DNA from: Flavobacterium covae
Lineage (GTDB): Bacteria > Bacteroidota > Bacteroidia > Flavobacteriales > Flavobacteriaceae
DNA: 64,000 nt
Direction of reading: 5' to 3'
Assembly (NCBI GenBank): GCA_019565575.1
Contig: CP067379.1
Coordinates: forward strand, 3,224,001-3,288,000
Shown here one piece after another: positions 20,172 through 31,304 of the stretch. Numbering within the stretch: the first letter of the stretch is position 1; each line of letters starts with the position of its first letter. The notes under the pieces were generated by a model. The model was not told where the DNA came from. It did no database searches and saw only the letters and a list, made by a program, of their open reading frames with translations. The translations under genes were made by a program, and so were the position numbers.

Positions 20172-23100
20172 CTATACTATTTTAATTTGTTTACTTCTAT
20201 TGAATAACCAAAATATAATAGGAAAAACGAGTAGGGTAAGTACAGTTGCGGTAATCAATCCTCCTATAATTACAATTGCTAAAGGCTTTTGACTTTCGGA
20301 ACCTATTCCTGTGCTTATAGCCGCAGGTAACAATCCTATTGATGCCATTAGAGCGGTCATGACTACGGGTCTTGTACGCATTTTTACTCCTTGCAAAATG
20401 GCTTCTTCAATAGGCATTCTTTCTCTTATATTTTGGTGAAATTCAGCTATTAGTATTACGCCATTTTGTATACAAATTCCAAATAAGGCTATAAAGCCTA
20501 CTCCTCCTGAAATTCCAAAGTTCATACCTGTAATGTGCAGTGCTAAAATACCTCCTATAATAGCAAAAGGAACGTTAGTTAGGACTAATAATGAATCTTT
20601 TATATTCCCAAACATAATAAATAATAATACAAAGATTCCTACTAAACTGATTGGCACCATTTGTCCCAAACGGGTTGTGGCACGTACTTGATTTTCAAAT
20701 TCGCCAGTCCATCCTATGCTATATCCTGTAGGCAATTTTAATTTAGATACATTTTGTTGTGCTTCTGCAATGGTACTCCCTAGATCACGATCTCTAACTG
20801 AAAATTTAACGCCAATAAAACGTTTGGTATTATCACGATAAATAAATGCTGGTCCTGTATTTTTTTTGATGGTTGCAAACTCTTTAATAGGGATTTTACT
20901 TCCGTTAATAGTGGGTACTAACAAGTTGCTCATATCTTTTTCGTCTTTTCGGTATTCTTTTATATAACGAACACGAACATCAAATTTTCTTTCCCCCTCA
21001 TATTTTTCAGTTGCTGTTTTACCACCAAAAGCCATCTCTAAAACTGCTTGTGCATCTGAAATTTTTACTCCATAGGCAGCCATTTTATCGCGATCTAAAA
21101 TTACACTCACTTCGGGTTGTCCTACATTACGTAAAATCCCTACGTCTTTTATTCCTTCTACTTTCTTTATATTAGAGATCACCAGATTTGCTAACCGATC
21201 TAATTCTTCTAAATTTTCACCATAAATTTTCACCGCATTAGAAGCATTAATACCTGCTACGCTTTCGGCTACGTTATCAATAATGGGTTGTGAATAATTA
21301 AATCCTATTCCTTGATATTGCGATAGGTTTTTATCCATTTCACGAACTAAATCGTCCATAGATATTTTGCGTTTCCATTCGTCTTTAGGCTTTAAGTTTA
21401 CTTGCATCTGCACGTAATAAAACCCACTTGGATCTGTACCATCATTACTACGGCCTACCTGACTTAAAACACCATTTACTTCAGGGAATTTTTGTAGTTC
21501 TTTACGTAAAAGGGCTGTTTTTTTTACCGTTTCTGTTAAGCTTTGACTCATAGGGAATTTTGCTTCTACCCATAAAGCCCCTTCATTAAGCTGTGGTAAA
21601 AATTCGGTTCCCATAAATTTGGCTGAAAAAAGAATCAAGGCAATTAAAGAAGTGGATACAATCAATGTAATTCGCTTGTTTGCAAAAGTCCAACCAAAGC
21701 CTTTTTGAACCAAGTTGTCCCAAAAATTAACAAAAGGATTGTGCTTTTCTTTTACATTTTTATTCAAAAAGATATGGCATAGTACTGGTACGAGTGTTAA
21801 TGTAAAAATTAAGGCTCCTAATAAGGCAAAACCTAGAGTGTAAGCTAAAGGAGAAAACATTTTTCCTTCCACTTTTTGAAATGCAAAAATGGGAAGTAAA
21901 GCTGTAATAATAATAAGTTTTGAAAAGAAAATAGCTTTTCCTAACGTGGTTCCTGTTTGTTTAATAATTTTTCCTTTGGCAAACTTATTAAATTTATCCA
22001 TTCCTTTTTTATGTGCGAGGTGGTCTAGAGTTACAAAGATCCCTTCGACCATAACGACGGCTCCATCAATAATAATTCCAAAATCGACCGCACCAAGAGA
22101 AAGTAAATTAGCACTCATTCCTTTTAGTTTCAAGCATAAAAATGCAAATAAAAGAGATAACGGAATAATAATAGATACCGTAATGGTGGTTCTCCAATCG
22201 GCCATGAAAAGAAATACAATAACTGTTACAAAAATGATCCCTTCAAACATGTTATGCAATACCGTTTCGGTAGTGAAATTCATCAAATTATCCCTGTCGT
22301 AGAATGTCACCATCTTAACATCTTTAGGCAAAATAGACGTATTTAATTCCTCTATTTTTGCTTTTACACGCTCTAAGACTTCTTTTGGGTTTTCACCTTT
22401 ACGCATCACGATAATTCCTTCAACAGCATCATCATTATCATTTAAACCAACTTGTCCTACTCGTGGCATTGCACTTTCATGAACATCGGCAAGGTTTTTA
22501 ACTAAAATAGGATTACCGCCTGCATCGTCAACAATGATATTTTCAATATCTTGAATACTTCCTAGTAAACCAACACCACGAACCACATAAGCTTGACCAT
22601 TTTTTTCGATGACATCTCCTCCTACGTTAATATTACTTTCGGTTACGGCTTCATATACTTGTAACGGGGTTACACCGTATTTTGCCAATCTATTAGGATC
22701 TACACTTATTTCGTATGTTTTTTCTTGCCCTCCAAAAGCAACTAAATCAGCCACACCTGGCACTGCTCTTAGTTGTCTATCGATTACCCAATTTTGTAGT
22801 GTCAATAATTCTTTACTATCGCGATTTTTACTTTGAAGTGTATATCTAAAAATCTCGCCTGTAGGTCCATAAGGAGGTTGTACATCTGGAGTTACTCCAT
22901 CGGGAAGCGACACATTTCGTAGCTGATTGTTTACTTGTTGCCGTGCAAAAAAGTCGTCAACATCATCTTCGAAAATGATTTTAATTACTGACAAACCAAA
23001 CATGGTAATACTACGAACGCTTGTTTTCTTTTGTACTGAATTCATAGCAATTTCCACAGGTGTAGTTACAAAGCGTTCAATTTCTTCGGCACTTCTTCCA

Positions 23101-23269
23101 TTCCATTCTGTCACAATAATAATTTGTGTATTGGTTACATCTGGAAAGGCTTCAATAGGCATATTTTTAAAAGCAACAAAACCAGAAATAACAAGTATTG
23201 CGACCCAAAAAATGTAAAAGGTTTATTCTTTAATGAAAAAGCAATTATATTTTTTATGAATTTGTTCAT
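20172..23269 (-). CDS. CzcA-like heavy-metal RND efflux pump, frameshifted at the N-terminus
   Basis: About 1,030 residues with the twelve-helix RND layout. The TM4 motif DFGIIIDGAVVMVEG keeps the Asp-Asp-Glu pattern of Zn/Co/Cd-type (CzcA) pumps rather than the Cu/Ag CusA pattern, so a divalent-cation substrate is more likely. MPIEAFPDVTNTQ marks the first periplasmic loop. The true start is ATG 23,269 (MNKFIKNIIAFSLKNKPFTFF). A T run near 23,210 is one base short and cuts off TM1. It follows the OprB-like porin by about 12 bp and is the last gene of the series. Confidence 0.85.
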
Positions 23270-23280
23270 AATTTATTTTT

Positions 23281-24620
23281 TTAAATTCGGCAATGTACTC
23301 TTACTGAAAAAACATTTACTGGACCTTGTCTATCTGCATTATATCCTGGATTTAGGATAAGCTGATAGGTTCCTGTTAAATACATTTGATTTTTAACTAA
23401 CTCCGCAGAATAATAAGTTTCAACAATATGTTCAGGAGTATAATTTAAATAACCATCACCTAACATAAAGCCTTTTCCTCCAGCTTTTAGATAATCTTGA
23501 TGAGGTTTTGAAAGTCCGTTAACTAAATAAGCCAAGCCTAAAACATCGCTTTTACGATTCCAACGATTACCGTTTAAAACTCCTCCTAAACTAAAACTTC
23601 TATCTATTTCTGTAAATGCCCAAGTTTCATATTTTCCGTCATTCCAGCTTAAACGCGCAAAAACACCAAAATCATTGGCTAATTCTTGTTCAGCATTCAA
23701 ACCAAAACCGAACTTGGTTCCGCCATGCACTCGTACTTGTTTTGTATCTGGACTAAAAGGATTTAGGGCAATACTTTTTTCATAATTGCCCATATAAGTT
23801 GTGTTGAAAAAAGTAAGTGCTCGTACCGCTCCTGATCGTTTATTTATACTAAACTTATAAGTATATTCTAAATTATGTGAAGAAGATTTAGGGTAATTCC
23901 AGTTCATATCATTACCATTTGCTAGTAAAGGCAATAAAGCGGTACCGTAACGTAATTCGTGTTTTGGTGTTACATATTCTAAAACAATTGCGGGAGTGTA
24001 ACCACGGGTATTAGCTGCATAATCCCAAGCTCCATTAGCCATTAAGCCCCAATTCATAAACTGCGTACGCGCATCATGACTATAACGGTTATCATCAAAA
24101 AAATCGGCAAGACTTACCTTTCCTATTGTAAAGGTTAAATAGTTATTTGGAATATATTCGTCTAACTGATTAAAATCACTGTGATTATGAAAATAATTTT
24201 GAATATCTTTTTGTGTTCACCTCTGTTCAAATCGAAGATCTGTTTAAAAAACATCCTAGCCACATAAATCTTTGGTTCAGGATTGCCTATTCTAAATGTT
24301 TCTCCATTTGTAGCACCTCCTAGCCCTAATGCTTCACTAAGACCAGAACCTCCTGCTATTTCAGGATTAAGATAAATACTTGCACCTTTCCATAATTTAG
24401 CTCCTAGATAAAGTGTACCTGTCATAGAGGTTTTACTTTCATTATCTGTTACTAAACTATTATCACCTGAATAAGGAGCATTAAACCCTGCTTTTGTTTG
24501 ATTGATAACGGTAGTTTGTGCGTGTATAGTAAATCCTTTTTGATGATTTATAGTATCATTAACTTGTGCAATGCTTTTTAGGGCAAAACACATTACAAGA
24601 ATAAAAATTGATTTTTTCAT
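23281..24620 (-). CDS. OprB-like outer-membrane porin, frameshifted
   Basis: The start MKKSIFILVMCFALKSIAQ is a signal peptide. The mature part is beta-rich with porin phrases such as GTLYLGAKLWKGASIYLNPE, IGKVSLADFFDDNRYSHDAR, MNWGLMANGAWDYAANTRGY and TGTYQLILNPGYNADRQGP, which fit carbohydrate-selective porin OprB-like proteins (about 445 residues). One frameshift lies near 24,200. The start overlaps the stop of the adaptor gene. Location between an RND adaptor and its pump gene is unusual. It may admit small solutes or anions through the outer membrane (inference). Confidence 0.75.
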
Positions 24621-25710
24621 TAGTCGTTTAAAGCATCATAAATTAACAATTGGTTATTTGTAATAACCTTTTCTCTTTCGTTCAATCCTGCTGATATAAA
24701 GGTTACATCACCAACTTGTCTAAAAACTTCAACCTGACGTGTTTCTATATTGGTTCTTGATTTAAAAATCATCACAAAATTTTTACTTTTATCAAAAATA
24801 ACCGCATTGGAAGGTACAGCCATCATATATTCATTTTCTTTATAAGATAGCTTTATATTAGCGCGCATTTCGGGTTTAAGCAAAAATTTAGGATTATCTA
24901 ACACAATTTGTGCGCTCATGGCTTTTGTTTCTGGGTTAATGATATTGAAAATTTTATCTACTTTCCCATAAAATTTTTTGTCTGGATAGCTGAGGGTTGT
25001 AATTTCAGCATCTTCTCCTACTTTTACTAGTTCTATATCACTTTCATTAATATTGGCTATGGCCCATACTTTGTTAATTTGTGCTATATCAAAAATATTA
25101 TCTGTCTTATCGTCACGCAATAATGTGTTTTCATTAATTGACTTTTGTGTAATAAATCCTGATATAGGAGCTCGAACTTCAAAAATTGATCCTGCGTGTA
25201 TTTGATAAATTGTATTGGTTTCTTGTGTTCTTTTTAACTGGGCTAAAGCTTTATTATAGGCGCTTTTAGCTTCTAATACATCGCGTTCTGTATTAAGTTT
25301 TCCTTCGTACATTTCTTGTGCGGCTTTTAGATTGCTTTTGGCTACTACTACTTCATTTTGGGCATCATCATACTCTTTTTGAAATCCCGCGACTGAGGTA
25401 CTTTTAATTGTTGCTAAAACCTGTCCTTTTTCAACATAATCGCCTAATTGTACAAAAACTTTTGTAACATTTCCTCCTACTACGGGGTATACTTCTATGT
25501 ATTTGTTATTATCAGCGGTAATTTTACCAAAAAATTGAATTTCATTTTTTAGTTGTTCTTTTTGGCTTCTTTCATTTGTGTAGATGCCAATACTTTATCT
25601 GTTAAAGAAAAGGATTCTTGAACTTCTTCTTTTTTTTCTTGTTTACAAGAACTCAATAAGTTTAAAAAAACGCCTGTTATAATTACTATAATTATTTTAC
25701 AATATCTCAT
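24620..25710 (-). CDS. CzcB-like RND periplasmic adaptor lipoprotein, frameshifted
   Basis: About 360 residues. The start MRYCKIIIVIITGVFLNLLSSC is a lipoprotein signal with the lipobox Cys. It has the biotinyl-lipoyl halves (VTKVFVQLGDYVEKGQVLATI and EVRAPISGFITQKSI), a helical hairpin, and a C-terminal beta-barrel domain (IINPETKAMSAQIVLDN). One frameshift near 25,555 (A run after KEAKK) separates the leader from the rest. It bridges the CzcA-like pump and the CzcC-like channel in the envelope. Operon with both. Confidence 0.82.
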
Positions 25711-25719
25711 ACCTATTGG

Positions 25720-26973
25720 TTATTTAAAAATTTGACTATTGGTTATATAATTAATTCCTATACCTGAAATTACCCATTGTTTTTTGATTTCATTTTTTTG
25801 TATGACAGCTTCATTATAGCTTTCCATAAAATCTGTAAACTCTAAAAGGGTTATGTTTCTTCTTTCAAAATTTTGAACTATTCCTTCATATACTGCTTCT
25901 AGTTCTTTTTTATCGTCTTCTAAAATAGTTTTATATTGTTGGGTATATTGCTGCCAAATTAGATATGCTGTATCTAAACTGTTTTCAAGTTCTTGTTTTT
26001 TATACTCTAAATTGGTTTTACTTTGCTCTAATTGTGCTTTTGCTATAGCTACATTTCCTTTATTTTGTCTCCAAAGTGGTAGAGGAACAGCAAAAGTTAA
26101 ATTTATTTGATTTTTAAATGCTCCTCCTGTTTGATCGTAAGACCCTCCTAAAGTAACATCTGGTGTATTTAATGATCGTTGCCATTTGAGATATAATTCT
26201 TGGCTTTCGGTCATTTTTTGGGTCCACAAATATTCTGGATTATTTTCGATAAGTTTTTTCTTCATATCTTCTTTGGAAAAGAAGGTGGCTGAATAATCAT
26301 CCAATATTTTTTTTTCGTTTAAATTGGGTTCTATAACTTCCAGAAATACCTGTAATTAATGATAAAGTTTGCTGATTAGAAATAATGTCTTTTGTGATGG
26401 AAACCTTGTCATTTTTTAGACCCTAAAACAAGTGTTTGCAAACGTACTACATCCTTTAAAGAAACATTTCCTTTTTTGCTTGTTCATTATAGGCACTTAA
26501 TAATGATTCTAATTTTTCAATTTGTTCATTAATGACTTTTATTTTTTGGTTATCAAAGTAAACACTAGAAAAACTTTGTGCTAACTGGTATTTTAAACTT
26601 AGCATGACCTGCTCAAATTGTAACTCGGCAAGCTGAGAATTTGATTTTGCAAAAGCAACCTCATTCCGTTTTTTACCTCCCATATAAATTAGCTGTTGAA
26701 TAGCAAAAGCTTTTTGCCCTGTTACACCCACATCAAAATAAAGTTTTTTTCAGGATTATAAAGATTTACTTCTCCCGACACTAGAGGTTGCTGCCAAATC
26801 TTGGCTTGGATTATCTGAGCCTTAGATACCTCAATATTATATTGTTGTGCAATTAGTTGTAAATTATTTTTTTTTAAAGCTAATTCGCATTCTTCTAATT
26901 TGAGTACTTTTTGTGAATAAATAGAACTAAAAATAAGAAAGAAAAAAAAACTTTTTATTTTTTTATTTAACAT
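25720..26973 (-). CDS. CzcC/TolC-like outer-membrane efflux protein, several frameshifts
   Basis: The start MLNKKIKSFFFFLIFSSIYSQ is a signal peptide. Repeated TolC-type helices follow: LALKKNNLQLIAQQYNIEVS, AFAIQQLIYMGGKKRNEVAF, and in the second half FAVPLPLWRQNKGNVAIAKAQ (second OEP repeat). At least three frameshifts (near 26,730, 26,460 and 26,300-26,410) break it. The intended length is about 410 residues. It is followed 10 bp downstream by the adaptor gene, so the order is CzcC, CzcB, porin, CzcA. Confidence 0.78.
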
Positions 26974-27037
26974 TTTTATTTATTTTTTTAGATAGCATAC
27001 GTTTTTTATTTATCGTAATAAATAACTCAAAAATCTT

Positions 27038-27806
27038 TTATTTAGTATACCAATCAAAATTTGTTAGGTAAGATATTCTTAATGTTGGGTTATTTTCTTG
27101 AATTGTATTTCCTAGATTCCAAATATTTTGGTGAATGTAATTTAATTGTACCTGATGGTGTGCATTAATATTATATCCAAAACCAGCAATGGCTCTATTT
27201 TGTTGAAATAAAGTTTTAGCACCTGTTACATCGATATTTAAAAAGGCTTCATCACCAACGTTTAAAAACAATTTAGATTTTCCATTTGTATCTTTAGTTA
27301 AAGGATAATTAACTAAAAACATATAACGCAAACGGTTTCTATGCTCATAATGATCTATTACATAATCTCCAGAAGCGTTTTTAACTGGAATCCCTACAAA
27401 TCGAAATTCATCACGTAATCTATTTATAAATTTAAAATTACCAAGATTTACGGTATAGGTTCCTTGTATCCAAACGTGATCTTCTGGAGTATCTATTTTA
27501 TTTAGAGGAGTTTCACCATACACATAAGTATCATAATGTGAATACCCTACACTACCTACTATACTTTTGTTAAATTGATAATCTACCGATGGTCTAATAA
27601 ACCATTGTTGCTTTTCATTAAAACCATTGGCATAACGCATAGTTGCTTCAAGGGTAATAGATAGCCTTTTTGTAAGCATATTTTTTCCAACATAATGTAA
27701 CCAAACATCATTGTTGTGGTTTACTTTTTGAGAAAATGATTTTTGAATTATTATGAAAGATAAAACAAAAAAAAAGAAATAGTTTTTTAAATTCGTTATT
27801 TAACAT
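27038..27806 (-). CDS. DUF2490-like outer-membrane beta-barrel protein, frameshifted at the start
   Basis: The start MLNNEFKK at 27,806 lies inside the end of the SulP gene (11-bp overlap). A one-base break in the A run just after it leads into the hydrophobic leader (FFFFVLSFIIIQKSFSQ). The mature part shows amphipathic strands typical of DUF2490: NNDVWLHYVGKN, LRDEFRFVG, YEHRNRLRYMFLVNYPL and HHQVQLNYIHQNIWN. About 255 residues. Probably an outer-membrane barrel. Its role next to an anion transporter is unknown. Confidence 0.72.
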
Positions 27807-29403
27807 ATTGTAAATTTTTTCTAGATGAATTAGGATGATTTGAAAAAGCTTGATGAGATTCTAAGCCTACTATATTTACTTTTCCTCCATTGGCTTCATA
27901 ATCATGTTTAAAATGTTCTAAATTCTCTAAAACGGAATTATCAACCATTTTTGTTTCTTTGAGATTTATAGTTACGTTAAATCCGTAAGGTATTTCTTCT
28001 AATTTTCTTTTAATTCCTAAAAAATTGGTAAAAATTGCAGCTTTACTAATATTTATCTGATATTCATTTCCTTCAAACAAAACTTCAGTAGGTGCTTTAA
28101 AAAAAGAACTAAGAGGAGTACCGTGATACAAGTGAATAATTATATTAAGAAGCATACCTGCACCGATACCTACTAATAAATCTTCAAATAAAGTAAAGAA
28201 AATAGTTACTAAAAATATTGCTAATTGTTCTTTTCCTATTTCAAAAGTATGAATAAATTCTTTAGGATGTGCTAATTTAATTCCTACTGTAATGAGCATT
28301 GCGGCTAAAGCTGCATTAGGAATCATTTCTAATATGGGAGCAGCCATTAATAAGAATAATAAAATAAATAGTCCATGAAAAAAGTTAGCCCAACGTGTTT
28401 TTGCGCCATTATTTACATTGGAAGAACTACGAGCTACCTCAGCAATCATAGGTAATCCTCCTAAAAATGCTGCCAACACATTTCCTACTCCTACTGCAAT
28501 TAAATCTTTGTTGTTGTTTGATTTCCTTTTAAATGGATCTAGTAAATCAATTGCTTTTACTGTCAGTAATGATTCTAAAGTCCCTACTAAGGCAAACATA
28601 ATGACATATTTTATAAAAAGCCCTGTTTGTGATATTCCTGAGAAATCAACATTTATATTTAGATTTTCTACTAGATTTCCTATTTTGACTAAAGCAAAAG
28701 GTGGTTCCGTGTGTTTAAAATCCATAAACAATTCAGCAGGAATAGCAAAAAGCAAAACTACAAGTGGTGCTGGGATTTTTTTGATAAAAGTATTTTTAAT
28801 AAATGGCCATCCCATCATAATCGTTAGACCAATTATACCTATTAAAGTCGCTTTTGGATCAAGATTTATAATAAAATTAGGTATATTTATTAACAATTCT
28901 AAAGGTTTTTTGCCTTTTGCTAAAGTTGGATCATCATTTAACAAAACAGGAATTTGTTTTGCAATAATAATGATACCTATTGCAGCTAACATTCCATGTA
29001 TAGCCGAAAGCGGAAAGAAATCAGCTAGTTTTCCTAACTTTAGTAGTCCAAAAAGTATTTGCACTACCCCAGCTACCGCCATGGCTCCTAAAGCAAGTTT
29101 CCAACCTAAAGTTACATCTCCTTTACCAAATTCGGCTACAGAACCTGCAACAATTACAATTAACCCAGCTGCTGGTCCTTTGATAGTCAACTTTGATCCA
29201 GATAGTATACTTACTAGGATACCTCCTATAATTGCGGTAATTAAACCCATTATCGGTGGAAAATCTGATGCTTTAGCAATTCCTAAACTTAGAGGTAATG
29301 CTAATAAAAAAACGATAAAACCTGAAATGGCATCAGATGAAAAATTTTCTTTTAATCCTGCTAATCCGTCAGTAGGAATATTAATTTTATTTTTTGTGTT
29401 CAT
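27796..29403 (-). CDS. SulP family inorganic anion transporter with STAS domain
   Basis: A 535-residue intact protein with ten or more membrane segments. It begins with the SulP entry motif FSSDAISGFIVFLLALPLSLGIAKAS and includes KLTIKGPAAGLIVIVAG. A cytoplasmic STAS domain follows from about residue 435 (VTINLKETKMVDNSVLENL). SulP proteins move sulfate, bicarbonate or related anions. Position directly after dabA-dabB, with carbonic anhydrases and a second SulP upstream, favours bicarbonate (inference). Starts 22 bp after dabB. Confidence 0.9.
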   Translation of the reverse strand: MNTKNKINIPTDGLAGLKENFSSDAISGFIVFLLALPLSLGIAKASDFPPIMGLITAIIGGILVSILSGSKLTIKGPAAGLIVIVAGSVAEFGKGDVTLGWKLALGAMAVAGVVQILFGLLKLGKLADFFPLSAIHGMLAAIGIIIIAKQIPVLLNDDPTLAKGKKPLELLINIPNFIINLDPKATLIGIIGLTIMMGWPFIKNTFIKKIPAPLVVLLFAIPAELFMDFKHTEPPFALVKIGNLVENLNINVDFSGISQTGLFIKYVIMFALVGTLESLLTVKAIDLLDPFKRKSNNNKDLIAVGVGNVLAAFLGGLPMIAEVARSSSNVNNGAKTRWANFFHGLFILLFLLMAAPILEMIPNAALAAMLITVGIKLAHPKEFIHTFEIGKEQLAIFLVTIFFTLFEDLLVGIGAGMLLNIIIHLYHGTPLSSFFKAPTEVLFEGNEYQINISKAAIFTNFLGIKRKLEEIPYGFNVTINLKETKMVDNSVLENLEHFKHDYEANGGKVNIVGLESHQAFSNHPNSSRKNLQYVK

Positions 29404-29424
29404 ATATAATGAATATTTTTTTAT

Positions 29425-31293
29425 TTAAGAAGATTTATAAGGTAATTCATGATATGTTTTTACGTGTGGTCCTAAGAATAATCGTGTATAAATACGTACT
29501 CCTGCAATTCCTGAAACCACAAAACTACTGGCTATAAAAAAGGCAAGTATTACTTGATCACTTTCTATATGACTAAACAATAGGTCTTCACCTATAAAAG
29601 TAGTCGTAATGGGAAAACCTGTTACACCAAGAGCTGCAACTAAAAAGAAAAAGGCATATTTGGGATGTTCATATACATGTCCTAAATATTGATTTAATGA
29701 GGTTTTACTTTCTATTTTACTTAATTTTACAAGTGCTATATATCCTAATATCCCAGCCATTATTATTCCTGTGAGATATAGAGAAATTTCATAAAAATCA
29801 ACTTTTTCATTAAATAGAATAGCTAAAACAATCCAAAAGTGATTAAATATTATCAAAACCCAAGCTACAAAAGGGCTTTTTCGTTCTGAAAATGATTTAA
29901 AGACTGAGATTAAACCTATAAAAGCAAAAAATTCAGGCAATCTATTATTTAGTTGTTCTAATAAATGGATCTTACTTTTTAGTAATAGTATACCTCCTAT
30001 ATAAATTGGCACAAAAAGAAGAAATATTCTTTTTAAGTTCAAGAAATTCAAAAATTTACCAATGAATTTAAGGGGTTTCCATAGAAATAAATTTACTATT
30101 TTTTCCAAATTAAACTCTTTAATGCTTAATATATAAAGTGCATATTCTAAACGTTTAGGCAAAGAGTCTTCAAATGTGTGTTCTACGGGTTCGTAATGAT
30201 AAAATTGTTCTCTTATAAGATAACTTACAACAGACGGAGAAACCAAAAGTTGATAGGTTCTTAAAAAAGCATTGCCTGCAAAATGCAGTAAGGCCAAAGT
30301 ATCTAACCCAAGAGCTATTTCTATAAAAATTAATCCTATTTGAGAAATGGAGCTATAAGCAATTTGGCTTTTAACAGAAGACTGAACCCGAGCCATAAAA
30401 GTGGCTACTAAGCTAGTCAGCCCCCCATTACTCCAATAGCAATTCGTAACGAAGTTTGATGTTCCCAAAAAGGGTGAGTTCGTAACATAAGGAATACGCC
30501 TAAATGTACGGATAAGGAACCATAAAAAATAGCACTCGACGGAGTAGGTCCTTCCATAGCACGAGGCAGCCAAGAAGAAAAAGGGACTTGGGCTGATTTA
30601 ACAGCTGCTGCACATACTAAACATAAACCAATAAAAACACCAATAAAAGAATGCGTTTGAAGATGTTCGCTTACTAACTCATAATTATACATCTTCATAA
30701 AGGTAATATTTTCATGAAACAAGTGATGACTTGCCCACATGGCTAACAATAGGCCAACGTCTCCTATTCGATAAATCGAAAATACTTTAAACGCATTCTT
30801 TACTGGTAAATAGCGTTCTCTATAAAATGCAATCAATAAAAAGGAGGAAATTCCTATAATTTCCCAACCTATAAATAAGGTTTCAAAATTTCCTGATAAA
30901 ACAGCTAAATTATACCCAAAAAGAAAAATAAAACCGTTATAAAAAAACGCTTATATCCTTTTTCTCGATGTAAATAATAACGACTATAGGTGGTAACCAT
31001 TGAAATTAACAAGGCTCCTACAAATAGATAAACAGCGGTTACTTTATCAAAAAGAAATCAATAAAAAACTCATAATGATTTGTTTTTACTAAACTTACTT
31101 CAAAAAGATTAAATGGTTTAGCACCTTTTAATATCCAATAAAACAAGAATACTACCAAGGAAAACAATTGAACTAAAACGGTACCTAAAGCGGTTCTAGA
31201 TAACCATGATTCTTTTTCTTCAGGCAACCAAAAACTAATAAAAAAACCAGCAAAAGGGATTAACACAAATGCTATTAAAATTTCATTCCACAT
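29425..31293 (-). CDS. dabB: DabB-like NuoL-family proton-conducting subunit, frameshifted
   Basis: Four pieces in different frames join into a protein of about 620 residues. The N-terminus MWNEILIAFVLIPFAGFFIS and the signature AAVKSAQVPFSSWLPRAMEGPTPSSA belong to the NuoL/MrpA/HyfB antiporter family. Many hydrophobic helices follow. In DAB (DABs accumulate bicarbonate) complexes DabB couples a cation gradient to CO2 hydration by DabA (established). Direct adjacency to DabA (stop 12 bp before this start) supports the assignment. Breaks are near 31,050, 30,930 and 30,420. Confidence 0.82.
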
Positions 31294-31304
31294 ATCCGTT
31301 CCTC

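Noticed and set aside
21889..23217. Several plus-strand open frames antisense to the RND pump gene
   Set aside because: They are shadows of the strongly conserved CzcA-like frame, with no start signals or recognisable domains.
28418..29428. Long open frame (over 330 codons) on the plus strand, antisense to SulP
   Set aside because: Low-complexity composition mirrors the SulP helices on the other strand. There is no promoter or family signal, and SulP on the minus strand is fully convincing.
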